From: Thioclava sediminum
Lineage (GTDB): Bacteria > Pseudomonadota > Alphaproteobacteria > Rhodobacterales > Rhodobacteraceae
Assembly (NCBI RefSeq): GCF_002020355.1
Contig: NZ_MPZV01000001.1
Coordinates: 620,001 to 684,000, forward strand
Direction: 5' to 3'
Length of the DNA: 64,000 bases
Positions 54,258 through 63,964 of the stretch are shown here, piece by piece. The notes under the pieces were generated by a model. That model ran no database searches and was not told the origin of the DNA. It was given only the letters and a program-made list of their open reading frames with translations. Every line of letters starts with the position of its first letter. The first letter of the stretch is position 1. Made by a program: the position numbers and the translations under genes.

Positions 54258-55366
54258 CGGAACACCTTTCTGGGATCGAACGCGTCACGGATCCCCTCGA
54301 AGACGAAGACCAGAAGCGAGAGCATGATGGCGAAGGTGAAGAAGGCCGAGAAGGCCAGCCACGGCGCTTGCAGGTGCTGCTTGCCCTGCAGTGCGAGCTC
54401 CCCAAGCGACGGCGCGGAGGACGGCAACCCGTAGCCCAGATAGTCGAGCGAGGCGAGCGCGCCGATCGCACCGGTGATCACGAAGGGCAGCATGGTCAGC
54501 GTCGCCACCATCGCATTGGGCAGGATGTGGCGGAACATGATCACCCGGTCCGACACGCCAAGCGCACGGGCGGCGCGGACATATTCGAAGTTGCGCGCGC
54601 GCAGGAACTCGGCCCGGACGACGCCGACCAGCGCGGGCCAACCGAAGAGGATCGAGACCATGACAAGCAGCCAGAAACTTCGGCCCAGGATCGCGAAGAG
54701 GATGATGATGACGTAGAGCGCGGGCGTGGAGGACCAGATCTCCAGAATACGCTGGAAGAACAGGTCCACCTTGCCGCCGAAATAGCCCTGCACGGCACCC
54801 GCCGCGATCCCGATGATCGAGCCGATCCCGGTCACGATCAGCGCGAACAGAACCGAGGTGCGGAAGCCGTAGATCACCCGCGCCAGCACGTCGCGCGCGG
54901 TGTCATCCGTGCCCAGCCAGTGATCGGCATCGGGGGCCGAGGGCGCGGTGCCCACATCGTTGATCGTGTTGAAGCTGTAGGGGATCGGCGGCCACAGGAG
55001 CCAGCCCTTCTCAATCTTCTCGCCATCGACCTCGCCCGCCTGCAGCGCCTCGTTCGCGAAGGCTTTCGGGTCGTCCGCGTCGAAGCAGCCCTCGGTGCCG
55101 CCGGTCTCGATTAGGCATTGCACGGTCGGGTCGCGATAGATCGCCTCGGTGCGGAAATCGCCGCCGAAGGCGGTCTCGGGGTAGAAGTTATAGATCGGGA
55201 AATACAGCTCGCCGCGGTAGCTGACCACGATGGGTTTGTCGTTCGCGATGAACTCCGCGAACATCGCGAGGACGAAGAGCACGGCGAAGATGATCGCGGA
55301 CCAGAAGGCGCGGCGATTGGCCTTGAAGTTGCGCCAGCGGCGTTGGTTGAGAGGAGACAATGCCAT
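54254..55366 (-). CDS. yejE: Peptide ABC importer permease (YejE type)
   Basis: A 370-residue inner-membrane permease of the DppC/OppC class. After the cytoplasmic NQRRWRNFKANRRAFWSA start and first membrane helix comes a long periplasmic loop of about 110 residues typical of YejE (ETAFGGDFRTEAIYRDP). WLGTDDTARDVLARVIYGFR precedes the core. The EAA loop, which docks onto the ATPase, reads EYVRAARALGVSDRVIMFRH. The stop-start overlap with yejB is TGATG. Confidence 0.94.
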   Translation of the reverse strand: MALSPLNQRRWRNFKANRRAFWSAIIFAVLFVLAMFAEFIANDKPIVVSYRGELYFPIYNFYPETAFGGDFRTEAIYRDPTVQCLIETGGTEGCFDADDPKAFANEALQAGEVDGEKIEKGWLLWPPIPYSFNTINDVGTAPSAPDADHWLGTDDTARDVLARVIYGFRTSVLFALIVTGIGSIIGIAAGAVQGYFGGKVDLFFQRILEIWSSTPALYVIIILFAILGRSFWLLVMVSILFGWPALVGVVRAEFLRARNFEYVRAARALGVSDRVIMFRHILPNAMVATLTMLPFVITGAIGALASLDYLGYGLPSSAPSLGELALQGKQHLQAPWLAFSAFFTFAIMLSLLVFVFEGIRDAFDPRKVFR

Positions 55367-56523
55367 CAGCCGGACCTCTTCTCGAAATCGATCCGCGGGT
55401 CAACGAAGACATACATCATGTCGGAGATGATGTTCACGACGAGCGAGATCAGCCCAAACATGTAGAGCGTGCCGAAGATCACCGGGTAGTCGCGCTCCAC
55501 CGCCGCCTGGAAGCCCAGCAGGCCCAGACCGTCGAGCGAGAAGATCGTCTCCACGATGATCGACGCGCCGAAGAAGATGCCGAGGAACTGCGCCGGGAAG
55601 CCCGCGATCACGATCAGCATCGCATTGCGGAAGACGTGGCCATACAGGACCTTCTTCTCGGACAGGCCCTTGGCGCGGGCGGTCATCACGTATTGCTTGT
55701 TGATCTCGTCGAGGAAGGAGTTCTTCGTCAGCAGCGTCATCGTGGCGAAGCTCGCGATGGTCGTCGCCGTCACCGGCAGCGCGATGTGCCACAGGTAATC
55801 GAGCGCCTTGCCGACCATCGTCAGCTGGTCGAAATTATCCGATGTCAGGCCGCGTAGCGGGAATATCTTGAAATAGCTACCGCCTGCGAACAGCACCATA
55901 AGCATCACCGCGAACAGGAAGCCCGGGATCGCGTAGCCCACGATGATCGCGCCGGAGGTCCAGGTGTCGAAGGGCGTGCCGTCGCGCACCGCTTTGCGGA
56001 TGCCCAGCGGGATCGAGATGATATAGGCGAGGATCGTCGACCACAGGCCCAGCGTGATCGAGACCGGCATCTTGTCGATCACGAGGTTCACGACGCTCTC
56101 GTTGCGGAAGAAGCTGTTGCCGAAATCGAAGGTCAGATAGCCCTTCATCATGATCGCGAAGCGCTGCCAGGCGGGGATCTTCTCCTTGTGGCAGGCCGGG
56201 TCCGCCAGATCGGGCGTGCCGGTGAAGCCATCATCGCAGACGATCCGCGCGAAGCCCATCTGCACCTCGAGCTGATTGAGCAGCTCCGGAGAGATGCCGC
56301 GCGCGCCCTGATAGCCGCTATCCTCGACGCCGCCCTGGTTCTGCGTACCCGCATCCCCGCCGCCCGAGATATTGCGCATCGAATCCGCCTCGCCCTGCAC
56401 GCGGGCGATCACTTGCTCGATCGGCCCGCCGGGGACGAATTGCGTCAGCGTGAAGTTGATGATCATGATTCCCAACAAAGTGGGGATCACCATCAGCAAT
56501 CGCCGCAGGATATAGGCGCCCAT
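55366..56523 (-). CDS. yejB: Peptide ABC importer permease (YejB type)
   Basis: A 385-residue permease of the DppB/OppB class. The N-terminal helix MGAYILRRLLMVIPTLLGIM and FVPGGPIEQ are characteristic. An extended periplasmic segment with a Gly-rich stretch (about 50-90) follows, as in YejB proteins. The EAA-type loop is YVMTARAKGLSEKKVLYGH. It follows the binding-protein gene by 32 bp and overlaps yejE by one base, so the two permeases are coupled. Confidence 0.94.
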   Translation of the reverse strand: MGAYILRRLLMVIPTLLGIMIINFTLTQFVPGGPIEQVIARVQGEADSMRNISGGGDAGTQNQGGVEDSGYQGARGISPELLNQLEVQMGFARIVCDDGFTGTPDLADPACHKEKIPAWQRFAIMMKGYLTFDFGNSFFRNESVVNLVIDKMPVSITLGLWSTILAYIISIPLGIRKAVRDGTPFDTWTSGAIIVGYAIPGFLFAVMLMVLFAGGSYFKIFPLRGLTSDNFDQLTMVGKALDYLWHIALPVTATTIASFATMTLLTKNSFLDEINKQYVMTARAKGLSEKKVLYGHVFRNAMLIVIAGFPAQFLGIFFGASIIVETIFSLDGLGLLGFQAAVERDYPVIFGTLYMFGLISLVVNIISDMMYVFVDPRIDFEKRSG

Positions 56524-56555
56524 GTCCGGCCCTCTGCTCGTTTATCGGCGGTCGC

Positions 56556-58472
56556 TCAGAGTGCGCCGCTCGCTTTCAGTTTCTTGGCCTTGTCGGCGTC
56601 ATACCACCAGAAATCCAGCTCTCCCAGAGCGTAGGGCGGCAAGTTTTTCGGGTGATCGTACATATCGTAGTAAGCGACCGTATAGGTGGGCTTGAACCAT
56701 TGCGGCACCCAGAAGCGCAGGGCGCGCAGGCTGCGGTCCAGCGCATGGACGCGCGGCAGCAGCTCCTCTTCCGTATTCGCCTCTTCGACCATGCGGATCA
56801 TCTTGTCGATGGCCGGATTCTTCAGCCCCATCGCGTTGAACACATCATCGGTCGAGCCCGAGCCGAAATACTGCTGCAGGTTCGAGCCGGGGATTTCGTC
56901 CTGCCCCAGATGGGTGGTGATCATGTCGAAGTCGTGGCTGCGACGGCGGTTCTCATATTCGCTGTCGTCGACGCGGTCCATTCTGGCGTCGATGCCGAGC
57001 GCGCGCAGGTTCTGCACATAAGGGTTGATGACACGGTCGAAGGTCTGGCTGTCATTGAGGATCGCGACGGTCAGTTTCTCGCCCTTGTCGTTGCGGCGCA
57101 TCCCGTCATCGCCGACGGTCCAGCCCGCATCTTCCAGCAGCTTCGCCGCCTTGCGCATATTCTTGCGGTCCAGCTGGCGCTTGCCCGAGACCGGCTGGAT
57201 CACCGCATCGTCGGTCAGGACTCCGTCGGGCAGGTCCTTGGCGAGCGGTTCGAGGATTTTCTTCTCCGCGTCCGAGGGCTTACCCTGCGCCTGCAGCTTG
57301 GAGTTTTCCCAGAAGCTCTCGACCCGGTCATAGAGCCCGTAGAACAGCGTTTCGTTCGACCACTCGAAATTGAAGACGAGCCCCAGCGCCTCGCGCACGC
57401 GGATGTCGTCGAATTTCGGCTCGCGCAGATTGATCGCAAAGCCCTGCCCCGAGGCGATATTGCCGTTGGGCAGCTCCGCCTTCACGACCTCGCCCGACTG
57501 CATCGCCGGGAAGTCGTAAGCGGTGGCCCAGATGATCGAACTGGCCTCGTTGCGGAACGTATAGGTGCCGGATTTGAAACCCTCAAAGGCCGACTGGTAA
57601 TCGCCGAAATACTCGACGCGGATCTTGTCGAAATTCGAGCGCCCCTTGTTGATCGGCAGGTCCTTGCCCCAATAGTCGGGGTTGCGCTTCCACGTGATCG
57701 CGCGATTGCTTTTGACGCTGTCGAACACGTAGGGGCCCGAGCCGATGAAGGGCGCCGGTGAGGTTTGCGACAGGTCGATGTCTTCCTTCTCGAACTGCGC
57801 CTTGGAGAAGATCGGCAGCGACGCCACCGATTGGATGATATCGCGGCGCGGGTAATCGGGCTGGAACTCGAAACGGATGTGCGTGTCGTCGATCGCCTCG
57901 GCCGATTTGACCTGCTGGGCGATCACCGCGCGGAAGGAGCTCAGCCCTTTGTCGCGCAACTGTTCATAGGAGAAGACCACATCCTGCGCGGTCAGCGGCG
58001 TGCCGTCGGAGAATTTGATCCCGTCGCGCAGCGTGAAGACGACCCAATCCTTGCTCGGGGGATATTCGAGGCTCTTGCAGAGCAGGCAATACAGCTCCCC
58101 CACCGTGTCGGCGGTGCCCTCCATCAGCGATTCCAGCGGAACCGAGGACAGCGCGGCGGCCCGGCCCTGAATCGAATAGGGATTGTAGTTGTCGAACCCG
58201 CCCGGCGCCCATTCCGAGATTTCTCCGCCCTTCGGCGCGTCCGGATTGACGTAATCGAGATGGGTGTAATCGGCGGGATATTTCAGATGTCCGAGCGTCG
58301 CGATCCCGTAGGATGTGATCGTGTCGCCGCTTTGCGTGCTGTCTTGTGCATGTGCGCCGAAGGCCAGTCCCGCCCAGATCAGACCCGCTGCAACCAGCCC
58401 GCTCAGCGCGCGCGGCGCCACCTGCGTCCAATCCGTATCGATCGCTTTACTCGCCACTCGCGCTTTTGCCAT
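56556..58472 (-). CDS. yejA: Periplasmic peptide-binding protein of the importer (YejA type, SBP family 5)
   Basis: A 638-residue family 5 extracellular solute-binding protein. The N-terminal hydrophobic segment ends in GLAFGAHA before QDST, a likely signal peptidase site. WVVFTLRDGIKFSDGTPLTAQDVVFS is covered by the family signature; ITWKRNPDYWG and FAINLREPKFDDIRVREALG are also typical. The ATG at 58472 has GGGAG nine bases ahead; a GTG two codons further up (58478) is possible. YejA proteins bind peptides, and in some bacteria microcin C-like compounds or cell-wall fragments. The ligand here is not determined. It is the first gene of the operon. Confidence 0.92.
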   Translation of the reverse strand: MAKARVASKAIDTDWTQVAPRALSGLVAAGLIWAGLAFGAHAQDSTQSGDTITSYGIATLGHLKYPADYTHLDYVNPDAPKGGEISEWAPGGFDNYNPYSIQGRAAALSSVPLESLMEGTADTVGELYCLLCKSLEYPPSKDWVVFTLRDGIKFSDGTPLTAQDVVFSYEQLRDKGLSSFRAVIAQQVKSAEAIDDTHIRFEFQPDYPRRDIIQSVASLPIFSKAQFEKEDIDLSQTSPAPFIGSGPYVFDSVKSNRAITWKRNPDYWGKDLPINKGRSNFDKIRVEYFGDYQSAFEGFKSGTYTFRNEASSIIWATAYDFPAMQSGEVVKAELPNGNIASGQGFAINLREPKFDDIRVREALGLVFNFEWSNETLFYGLYDRVESFWENSKLQAQGKPSDAEKKILEPLAKDLPDGVLTDDAVIQPVSGKRQLDRKNMRKAAKLLEDAGWTVGDDGMRRNDKGEKLTVAILNDSQTFDRVINPYVQNLRALGIDARMDRVDDSEYENRRRSHDFDMITTHLGQDEIPGSNLQQYFGSGSTDDVFNAMGLKNPAIDKMIRMVEEANTEEELLPRVHALDRSLRALRFWVPQWFKPTYTVAYYDMYDHPKNLPPYALGELDFWWYDADKAKKLKASGAL

Positions 58473-58570
58473 GCACACCTGCTCCCTGCTCCAAAGCGTT
58501 TTCGCGTCTGCCTAGCTAAAAGCCTAAGTGCGCAGGGAGCAAGTTACGAATCTGTAAAGCAGGACGGGAA

Positions 58571-58600
58571 ATGCAAAAGGCCGCCCAAAGAGGCGGCCTT
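58571..58600 (-). terminator. Rho-independent terminator after cycM
   Basis: A perfect 9-bp stem (AAGGCCGCC, 58577-58585, with GGCGGCCTT, 58592-58600) and a 6-base loop. On the minus strand it is followed by TTTTGCATTT. It lies 25 bp after the cycM stop and separates cycM from yejA. Confidence 0.85.
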
Positions 58601-58624
58601 GAGAAGATTCGAGAGAGGTTTGCC

Positions 58625-59173
58625 TCAGTTCGAATTCTCTTGCAGATAGGCGATCACGTCGTTGCGGTCTTCGGGTTTCTTCAGACCGGCAAAGGACATC
58701 TTGTTGCCCGGGATGTAGTCTTTCGGGTTCTCCAGCCACGAGTTGAGCGCTTCGAGCGTCCATTCGCCACCGTGGCTCTTGAGGGCGTCCGAATAGGAGA
58801 AGTCCCCGACCGAGGCGACTGCGCGACCGACCACACCATCGAGATGCGGGCCAACGCCGTTCTTGCCTTCCATCGAGTGGCAGGCCTTGCACTTGCCGAA
58901 GATCTTCTCGCCCTTGGCCGCGTCGCCGGTGCCAAGCTCGATCTGTGCGACTTCCTCTTCCTGAGCCGCGCCATCGCCTGCGTCCTCAGTCGCCAGCAGA
59001 TCACCGGGGGCTGCGGACATCATGTCCTTCATTTCGTGCTCGCTGCCGCCCGAAGCGTCGTGGCTCTCGCCAACGGTGTAGAGCGCGCTCGAGGCCCAGG
59101 CCGTGAGCAGGAAGAACAGCAACGCGCCCAGAAACGCGCCCGCCGCCTTGGTAAAGGTCATGGTATTGAACAT
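58625..59173 (-). CDS. cycM: Membrane-anchored cytochrome c (CycM, c552/cy type)
   Basis: A 182-residue cytochrome using the ATG at 59173, preceded by GGGACGAG; an extension to 59218 is open but lacks support. The start MFNTMTFTKAAGAFLGALLF is an uncleaved membrane anchor, followed by an acidic, Ala-rich linker of about 60 residues. The haem site is CKACH, and the distal Met ligand is in GNKMSFAGL. CycM-type cytochromes carry electrons from the bc1 complex to cytochrome oxidase while tethered to the membrane. The anchor sequence closely resembles the Paracoccus protein as I remember it. It is divergent from pheA, a pairing seen in Rhodobacteraceae. Confidence 0.93.
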   Translation of the reverse strand: MFNTMTFTKAAGAFLGALLFFLLTAWASSALYTVGESHDASGGSEHEMKDMMSAAPGDLLATEDAGDGAAQEEEVAQIELGTGDAAKGEKIFGKCKACHSMEGKNGVGPHLDGVVGRAVASVGDFSYSDALKSHGGEWTLEALNSWLENPKDYIPGNKMSFAGLKKPEDRNDVIAYLQENSN

Positions 59174-59377
59174 GTCTCGTCCCTGATATGCGTCGTCGTC
59201 CCGCGCATCTATCCGCACAGAGCCTTTCAGATCAAGGGAACTTTACCAGATGTGATCGGATTTTCAGAGGGTGGATAATGAATGACGCAGCGTGAGCCTC
59301 CCGCGCCCCGGCCCTTCCCTTCCGCGCGGGCACGGGCTAGGCAGGGCGCAAGACAAGATCAGTGCGGGGGATTGCAC

Positions 59378-60235
59378 ATGAGCCGCCAAGGACAATCGCC
59401 GAAAACCGGTCGGATCGCCTTTCAGGGCGAGCTGGGCGCCTATTCGCATCAGGCCTGCCGCGACGCACGCCCGGACCTCGAGCCGGTCCCCTGCCGCACC
59501 TTCGAGGACGTGATCGCCGCCGTGAAGAAAGGCGATGCCGATCTCGCGATGCTGCCGGTGGAGAACTCCACCTACGGGCGGGTGGCCGACATTCACCGCC
59601 TGCTGCCGGAATCGGGTCTGCATATTCTCGATGAGGCCTTCGTGCGCGTGCATATCAGCCTGATGGCCCTGCCCGGCGTCGAGATCGAGGAGCTGGAAAA
59701 GGTCCGCGCGCATCTGGTGCTTCTGCCGCAGGCGGCGAGCTTCCTTGCGCGCTACGGCATTCGCGGCGAAGCCGCCGCCGACAGCGCGGGTGCCGCCGCC
59801 GAGCTTGTGCAGGCCCAGACCCGGAGCGTCGGCGTGCTGGCCTCCGACATGGCCGCCGAGACCTATGGCCTCAACATCCTCGCCCGCCATATCGAGGATC
59901 ACGCGCATAACACCACGCGCTTCCTGATCATGGGCACCGAGCCCGACACCCGCCCGCGCGGCGAGAAGATGATGACCACCTTCGTCTTCAGGGTCCGCAA
60001 CATCCCGGCCGCGCTCTACAAGGCGATGGGCGGCTTCGCGACCAACGGCGTGAACATGACCAAGCTGGAAAGCTACATGGTCGGCGGGCATTTCACCGCG
60101 ACGCAGTTCTATGCCGATGTAGAAGGCCACCCGGACGATCCGGCGCTGGCGCGTGCGCTCGAAGAACTCGACTACTTCACCAGCTATCTGGAAATTCTGG
60201 GCGTTTATCCGGCCGCCCCCGAACGCGACGGCTAA
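59378..60235 (+). CDS. pheA: Prephenate dehydratase
   Basis: A 285-residue monofunctional enzyme that converts prephenate to phenylpyruvate in phenylalanine synthesis. The ATG at 59378 follows GGGGG; an upstream ATG (59282) would add 32 low-complexity residues and is less likely. RIAFQGELGAYSHQA opens the catalytic domain, LPVENSTYGRV lines the active site, and NTTRFLIMG holds the catalytic Thr. The C-terminal ACT domain (TTFVFRVRNIPAALYKAMG, then LESYMVGG) is the phenylalanine feedback site; the usual ESRP motif appears as ESYM, a variant found in other alphaproteobacteria. Confidence 0.95.
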   Translation: MSRQGQSPKTGRIAFQGELGAYSHQACRDARPDLEPVPCRTFEDVIAAVKKGDADLAMLPVENSTYGRVADIHRLLPESGLHILDEAFVRVHISLMALPGVEIEELEKVRAHLVLLPQAASFLARYGIRGEAAADSAGAAAELVQAQTRSVGVLASDMAAETYGLNILARHIEDHAHNTTRFLIMGTEPDTRPRGEKMMTTFVFRVRNIPAALYKAMGGFATNGVNMTKLESYMVGGHFTATQFYADVEGHPDDPALARALEELDYFTSYLEILGVYPAAPERDG

Positions 60236-60246
60236 GGATCAGGGCG

Positions 60247-60714
60247 TCAGGCGGACTTCTCGTGCTGACGCTCGATATCCTGCGCGAACTGGTCGATCCG
60301 CTCCTTGAAGCGGCGTTCCAGATTGCCCTTGCCGAGCTTGGCCGACTGGATCATCAGCCGCGCGCCGAGGCTGCGCGGCCTCAGGTCCAACCCCACCAAC
60401 AACCGCGTGCGCGTCTTCGACAGATCGGTCAGATCGAAATCCATCACCGCCTCGAAACTGTTCGACACGCCCTCATAGACGATCAGCTCCGGCACTTCGA
60501 ATTGCTTCACATCGGTGATCATCTGGCGCTGCTTGCCGCGAAAGCGAAAGCCGATATCCCAGGACATGCCCGCGCCGGGTTCGCTCAGCGTGTCGAGCCG
60601 TTTCAGCGTGATCCCGCGCCGCATCGCCACCCGCTCGAAGCTGCCGAAATCCGCGAGCCGCTCGAAGACGAAACCGGCGGGCGCGGAAATATCGGTGCGG
60701 GTCGACAATTTCAT
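60247..60714 (-). CDS. SRPBCC-family protein (START-like fold)
   Basis: A 155-residue cytoplasmic protein. It starts with MKLSTRTDISAPAGFVFERL, the first strand and helix of polyketide cyclase/START-like folds, and has the long C-terminal helix (LERRFKERIDQFAQDIERQ) of that fold. Members bind hydrophobic ligands, but neither ligand nor role can be named here. It lies 67 bp downstream of nudC in the same direction, so they may be cotranscribed, and is convergent with pheA (11 bp gap). Confidence 0.8.
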   Translation of the reverse strand: MKLSTRTDISAPAGFVFERLADFGSFERVAMRRGITLKRLDTLSEPGAGMSWDIGFRFRGKQRQMITDVKQFEVPELIVYEGVSNSFEAVMDFDLTDLSKTRTRLLVGLDLRPRSLGARLMIQSAKLGKGNLERRFKERIDQFAQDIERQHEKSA

Positions 60715-60781
60715 CAGGCGAGTTCCTCAGGGCAGCAGATCGGAGGCCGGGGAGTGGCGCACCGTGCGGGGCAAACTGGCC

Positions 60782-61813
60782 TCATTCCAACCGATCTGCA
60801 AGCCACTCGCGCATCAGCCAACCGGCAATCGCGCCTTGGCGTGGCGCAGATATCTCAGGATCGCGCCCTGCCACCACCTGCAGCAGCCGCTCGCGGCTGA
60901 TCCAGCGCGCATCGGCGATCTCGACCGGGTCGATAGTGATCTCGGTGGTCGTCGCCACCCCGCGACAGCCCAGCATCAGCGAGGCCGGAAACGGCCAGGG
61001 TTGCGAGGCCACGAGAGAGACCTCGCCCACCTCGACGCCGCTTTCCTCGAAGACCTCGCGACGCACGGCGGCCTCGACCGTCTCGCCCGGCTCCATGAAC
61101 CCCGCGAGGCAGGAATACATCGTCTCGGGCCAATGCGGGCCGCGCCCCAGTAGCAGTCGGTTGCCGTGGGTGATCAGCATGATGACCACCGGATCGGTGC
61201 GCGGGAAATGGTGCCGCTCGCAGACCGGGCAGCGCCGATGCCAGCCAGCCTGTTCGGCTTTGCTCTCAGCGCCGCAGGTGGAGCAGAAGCAATGCGTCCG
61301 GTGCCACTCGACGAGCCCGCGCGCGGTAGCGGCGATCTCCGCCTCGACCGGACTGAGGAAGCCCATCCGCCCGCGCAGCTCCGCGAAGACGATATCGTCG
61401 GACAGATCTGGATGACGCTGCTCGGAGGCGTCGAAGAAGGCGGCCCCGTCGGGTCGTTCGCCATCAGGCTCGAACGCAGATACATCGCGGGAAAACAGCG
61501 CAAGCCCGTCGTGACACCCGAGGAAAATCTCCGGTCCCGGCATCGCCTCGAGCGCCGCTTCGCCCGCGCGCAGAAGATGCAGCCCCTCGGGCCCGAACAG
61601 CGGACGGCCGCGCCAAAGCGCGACCACCCGCGCGGCGTCTCCGGCGCGCAGCTCCGCGAGCCGCTCTGCGTCGCCCCGCAGATGGGCCGCCCGCTCGAGC
61701 GCACCCGGCGCTTCGGCAAAGGCCAATCCCCGCGGATCGAGCACGCGTCCTTGAGACAGCTGGGCGGGCTGCGAAATCGGTTGCTGGGTCTCGGCGAGGG
61801 AATCGGGCGGCAT
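60782..61813 (-). CDS. nudC: NADH pyrophosphatase / deNADding enzyme NudC
   Basis: A 343-residue Nudix hydrolase. The zinc ribbon has CSTC (177-180) and CPVC (195-198). The Nudix box runs from G238 to V260 with the core REVFEESGV (252-260), and the NudC-specific motif SQPWPFPAS is at 270-278. It hydrolyses NAD(H) to NMN(H) and AMP and removes NAD caps from RNA. The ATG at 61813 has AGGAG six bases upstream. The length is slightly above the E. coli enzyme because of a longer N-terminal domain, as usual in alphaproteobacteria. Confidence 0.95.
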   Translation of the reverse strand: MPPDSLAETQQPISQPAQLSQGRVLDPRGLAFAEAPGALERAAHLRGDAERLAELRAGDAARVVALWRGRPLFGPEGLHLLRAGEAALEAMPGPEIFLGCHDGLALFSRDVSAFEPDGERPDGAAFFDASEQRHPDLSDDIVFAELRGRMGFLSPVEAEIAATARGLVEWHRTHCFCSTCGAESKAEQAGWHRRCPVCERHHFPRTDPVVIMLITHGNRLLLGRGPHWPETMYSCLAGFMEPGETVEAAVRREVFEESGVEVGEVSLVASQPWPFPASLMLGCRGVATTTEITIDPVEIADARWISRERLLQVVAGRDPEISAPRQGAIAGWLMREWLADRLE

Positions 61814-62047
61814 GAAAAACTCCTGCGGAACGCCCTACCCATGCCACGAGCCGCCGACCGGAGACCAGTGCCGATCAGGTGACGCGCATCGGCCACATTC
61901 ACCACTCGCCTTACCTCGCAAGTACGTTACGTCAATTTAAAACTTGGCAAGGGACGAGCCACTACTCTAGGTTGCGTATGGGGACACGCGACCGCCAAAT
62001 GGCGGCATTACAACGATAAAAGGTCAATTTCGGGCCAAGGGGATCAT

Positions 62048-63964
62048 ATGGGAAAACTGTCTGACCGGGATTGGCCCGGCCAGTTTTCGGATCAGCGCGT
62101 CACGCTCGCGCTGAGGCTTCTTGAGACGACCGATTTGCATGGTCAAGCTCGGGGCTACGATTACTTCAACGACCGCCCCGCCCCGCGCAGAGGCTTGGCA
62201 GCGCTGGCCTCGGAAATCGCGCAAGCGCGCAGCGAAGCCCCGAACTGCCTTCTGTTCGATTGCGGCGATTTCCTTCAGGGCACGCCGTTGACGCAGCTCT
62301 GGAGCGAACCATGCAAGATCGCAGGCAGCCACGATGGCGAAAATCCGATGATCGCGGCGATGAACGCTTTGGGCTACGACGCGGCAGCGCTTGGCAATCA
62401 TGAATTCGATTTCGGGATCGGGCCGCTCGCTCAAGCGCTGGAAGCGGCGACGTTTCCGATGCTCTGCGCCAATTTGAGCGCCTCCATCGGCACGCCGATC
62501 CGCCCTTGGGCGATGCTCGAACGCCGCCTGCTCGATAGTCACGGCAACGAGCGGACCCTGCGTATCGCGGTAATCGGTGTGCTGCCGCCCCCGAGCCTCG
62601 CCTGGCTCGAGACCCGACCCGGGGCCGAGCTTTCGACCTCTTCGCTTCTGGAGGCGACGGAGGCTCAGCTGCAACTGATCCGAGCCTCGGGCGCCGATCT
62701 TGTGATCGCCCTCGCCCATACCGGGATTTCGCCCCTGCCGCCGGGGGACGAGGCATCGCAAGACCCCGAACACTCTGCCGAACGGGCGGCGCTTTTGATC
62801 GCGCGGCTCGACGGGGTCGATATCGTGCTCGCCGGGCATGACCATCACGGATTTCCCGATGCCACACGGCCGGCCTTCGCGGGGATCGACCCCGTTCTCG
62901 GCACGCTTCACGGCAAGCCCGCGCTCAATGCGGGCGCGCGCGGCACACATCTGGGGGTGCTCGACCTCGTGCTGGAACAGACGCAGGACGGCTGGAGACT
63001 CGCGGCACATCGGGCGGAACTGCGCCCGGCGCAGCAAGAGACCGGGCCGGACAGCGCGGCGGTGCTCGCCGCCTCCGATCGCGCCCATCGCCGCACGCTC
63101 GATCACATCCGCCGCCCCATCGGCACCACTGCGGAGCCGCTGCACAGCTATTTCACACAGATCGCACCCGACCGGACGCTCGCGCTGATCAGCGCGGCGA
63201 AGCGGCGCTTCGCCCGCGAACGGCTCGCCGGTCGCCCCGAGGCGGATTTGCCCCTGCTCGGCGCCGCGTCGAGTTTCAAATCGGGCGGCGCGGCGGGATC
63301 TGCCCATTTCATCGACATCCCCCCCGGCCCGCTGCGGATGAGCCATGTCGACGATATCTACCTGTTCAATAATACGGTCGGCGCGGTGGAGCTGAACGGC
63401 GCGGAGCTGCGCGACTGGCTCGAACAGGCGGCCTCGATCTACAACCAGCAGCATCCCGACGGGCAGTTGCGGATGCTCTGCGACCTCACCTTCGCGAGCT
63501 ACCATTTCGACGTGATCTCGGGGATCACCTACGAGATCGACCTCTCTCAACCCCCACGTTTCCGCCCCGATGGCAGCCTGCGCCCCGCCGCGCCCGGGCG
63601 CATCCGCGACCTGCGCCATGAGGGCGCTCGGATCAGCAACACCGACCGCTTCATCGTCGTCAGCAATGATTTCCGCCTGTCGGGCGGCGGCGGCTTCAAG
63701 CGGCGGGGCCGCCCCGTTCCAATCGATCCGGAGCCGGTGCTGGTGCGCGACCTGTTGCTCGAAGAGATCGATGCGCAGGAGGGACCGCTGCATCTCGACG
63801 CGCCCCCGATTTGGCGGTTTTCTCCGCTGCCCGGTGCGCGTGCGCTCTACCATACGGGTCCCGGCGCCGCGGCCTATCTCTGCGAACTGGAACAGGCGGG
63901 GCTGCGCGCGTCTTCCGGGCCGGTCGACGCGAATGGGTTTCTGCCCCTGGAGATTTCGCTCTGA
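62048..63964 (+). CDS. CpdB-like 2',3'-cyclic phosphodiesterase / 5'-nucleotidase family metallophosphatase
   Basis: A 638-residue two-domain enzyme. The calcineurin-like metal motifs are ETTDLHGQ (Asp29, His31), DCGDFLQGTP (71-80), GNHEFDFG (116-123), LAHTGIS (222-228) and AGHDHHGFP (262-270). The C-terminal 5'-nucleotidase domain has FNNTVGAVELNGAELRDWLE, YHFDVISGITYEID and SNDFRLSGGGGF. CpdB enzymes are normally periplasmic and carry a signal peptide. Here the ATG follows AAGGGGA and the N-terminus (MGKLSDRDWPGQFSDQRV) has none, so the protein may be cytoplasmic or exported in another way. Substrate range is not predictable. Confidence 0.9.
   Translation: MGKLSDRDWPGQFSDQRVTLALRLLETTDLHGQARGYDYFNDRPAPRRGLAALASEIAQARSEAPNCLLFDCGDFLQGTPLTQLWSEPCKIAGSHDGENPMIAAMNALGYDAAALGNHEFDFGIGPLAQALEAATFPMLCANLSASIGTPIRPWAMLERRLLDSHGNERTLRIAVIGVLPPPSLAWLETRPGAELSTSSLLEATEAQLQLIRASGADLVIALAHTGISPLPPGDEASQDPEHSAERAALLIARLDGVDIVLAGHDHHGFPDATRPAFAGIDPVLGTLHGKPALNAGARGTHLGVLDLVLEQTQDGWRLAAHRAELRPAQQETGPDSAAVLAASDRAHRRTLDHIRRPIGTTAEPLHSYFTQIAPDRTLALISAAKRRFARERLAGRPEADLPLLGAASSFKSGGAAGSAHFIDIPPGPLRMSHVDDIYLFNNTVGAVELNGAELRDWLEQAASIYNQQHPDGQLRMLCDLTFASYHFDVISGITYEIDLSQPPRFRPDGSLRPAAPGRIRDLRHEGARISNTDRFIVVSNDFRLSGGGGFKRRGRPVPIDPEPVLVRDLLLEEIDAQEGPLHLDAPPIWRFSPLPGARALYHTGPGAAAYLCELEQAGLRASSGPVDANGFLPLEISL

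Noticed and set aside
62024-63853. A 609-codon minus-strand frame opposite the CpdB-like gene.
   Set aside because: Codon-register antisense of a gene with complete metallophosphatase motifs.
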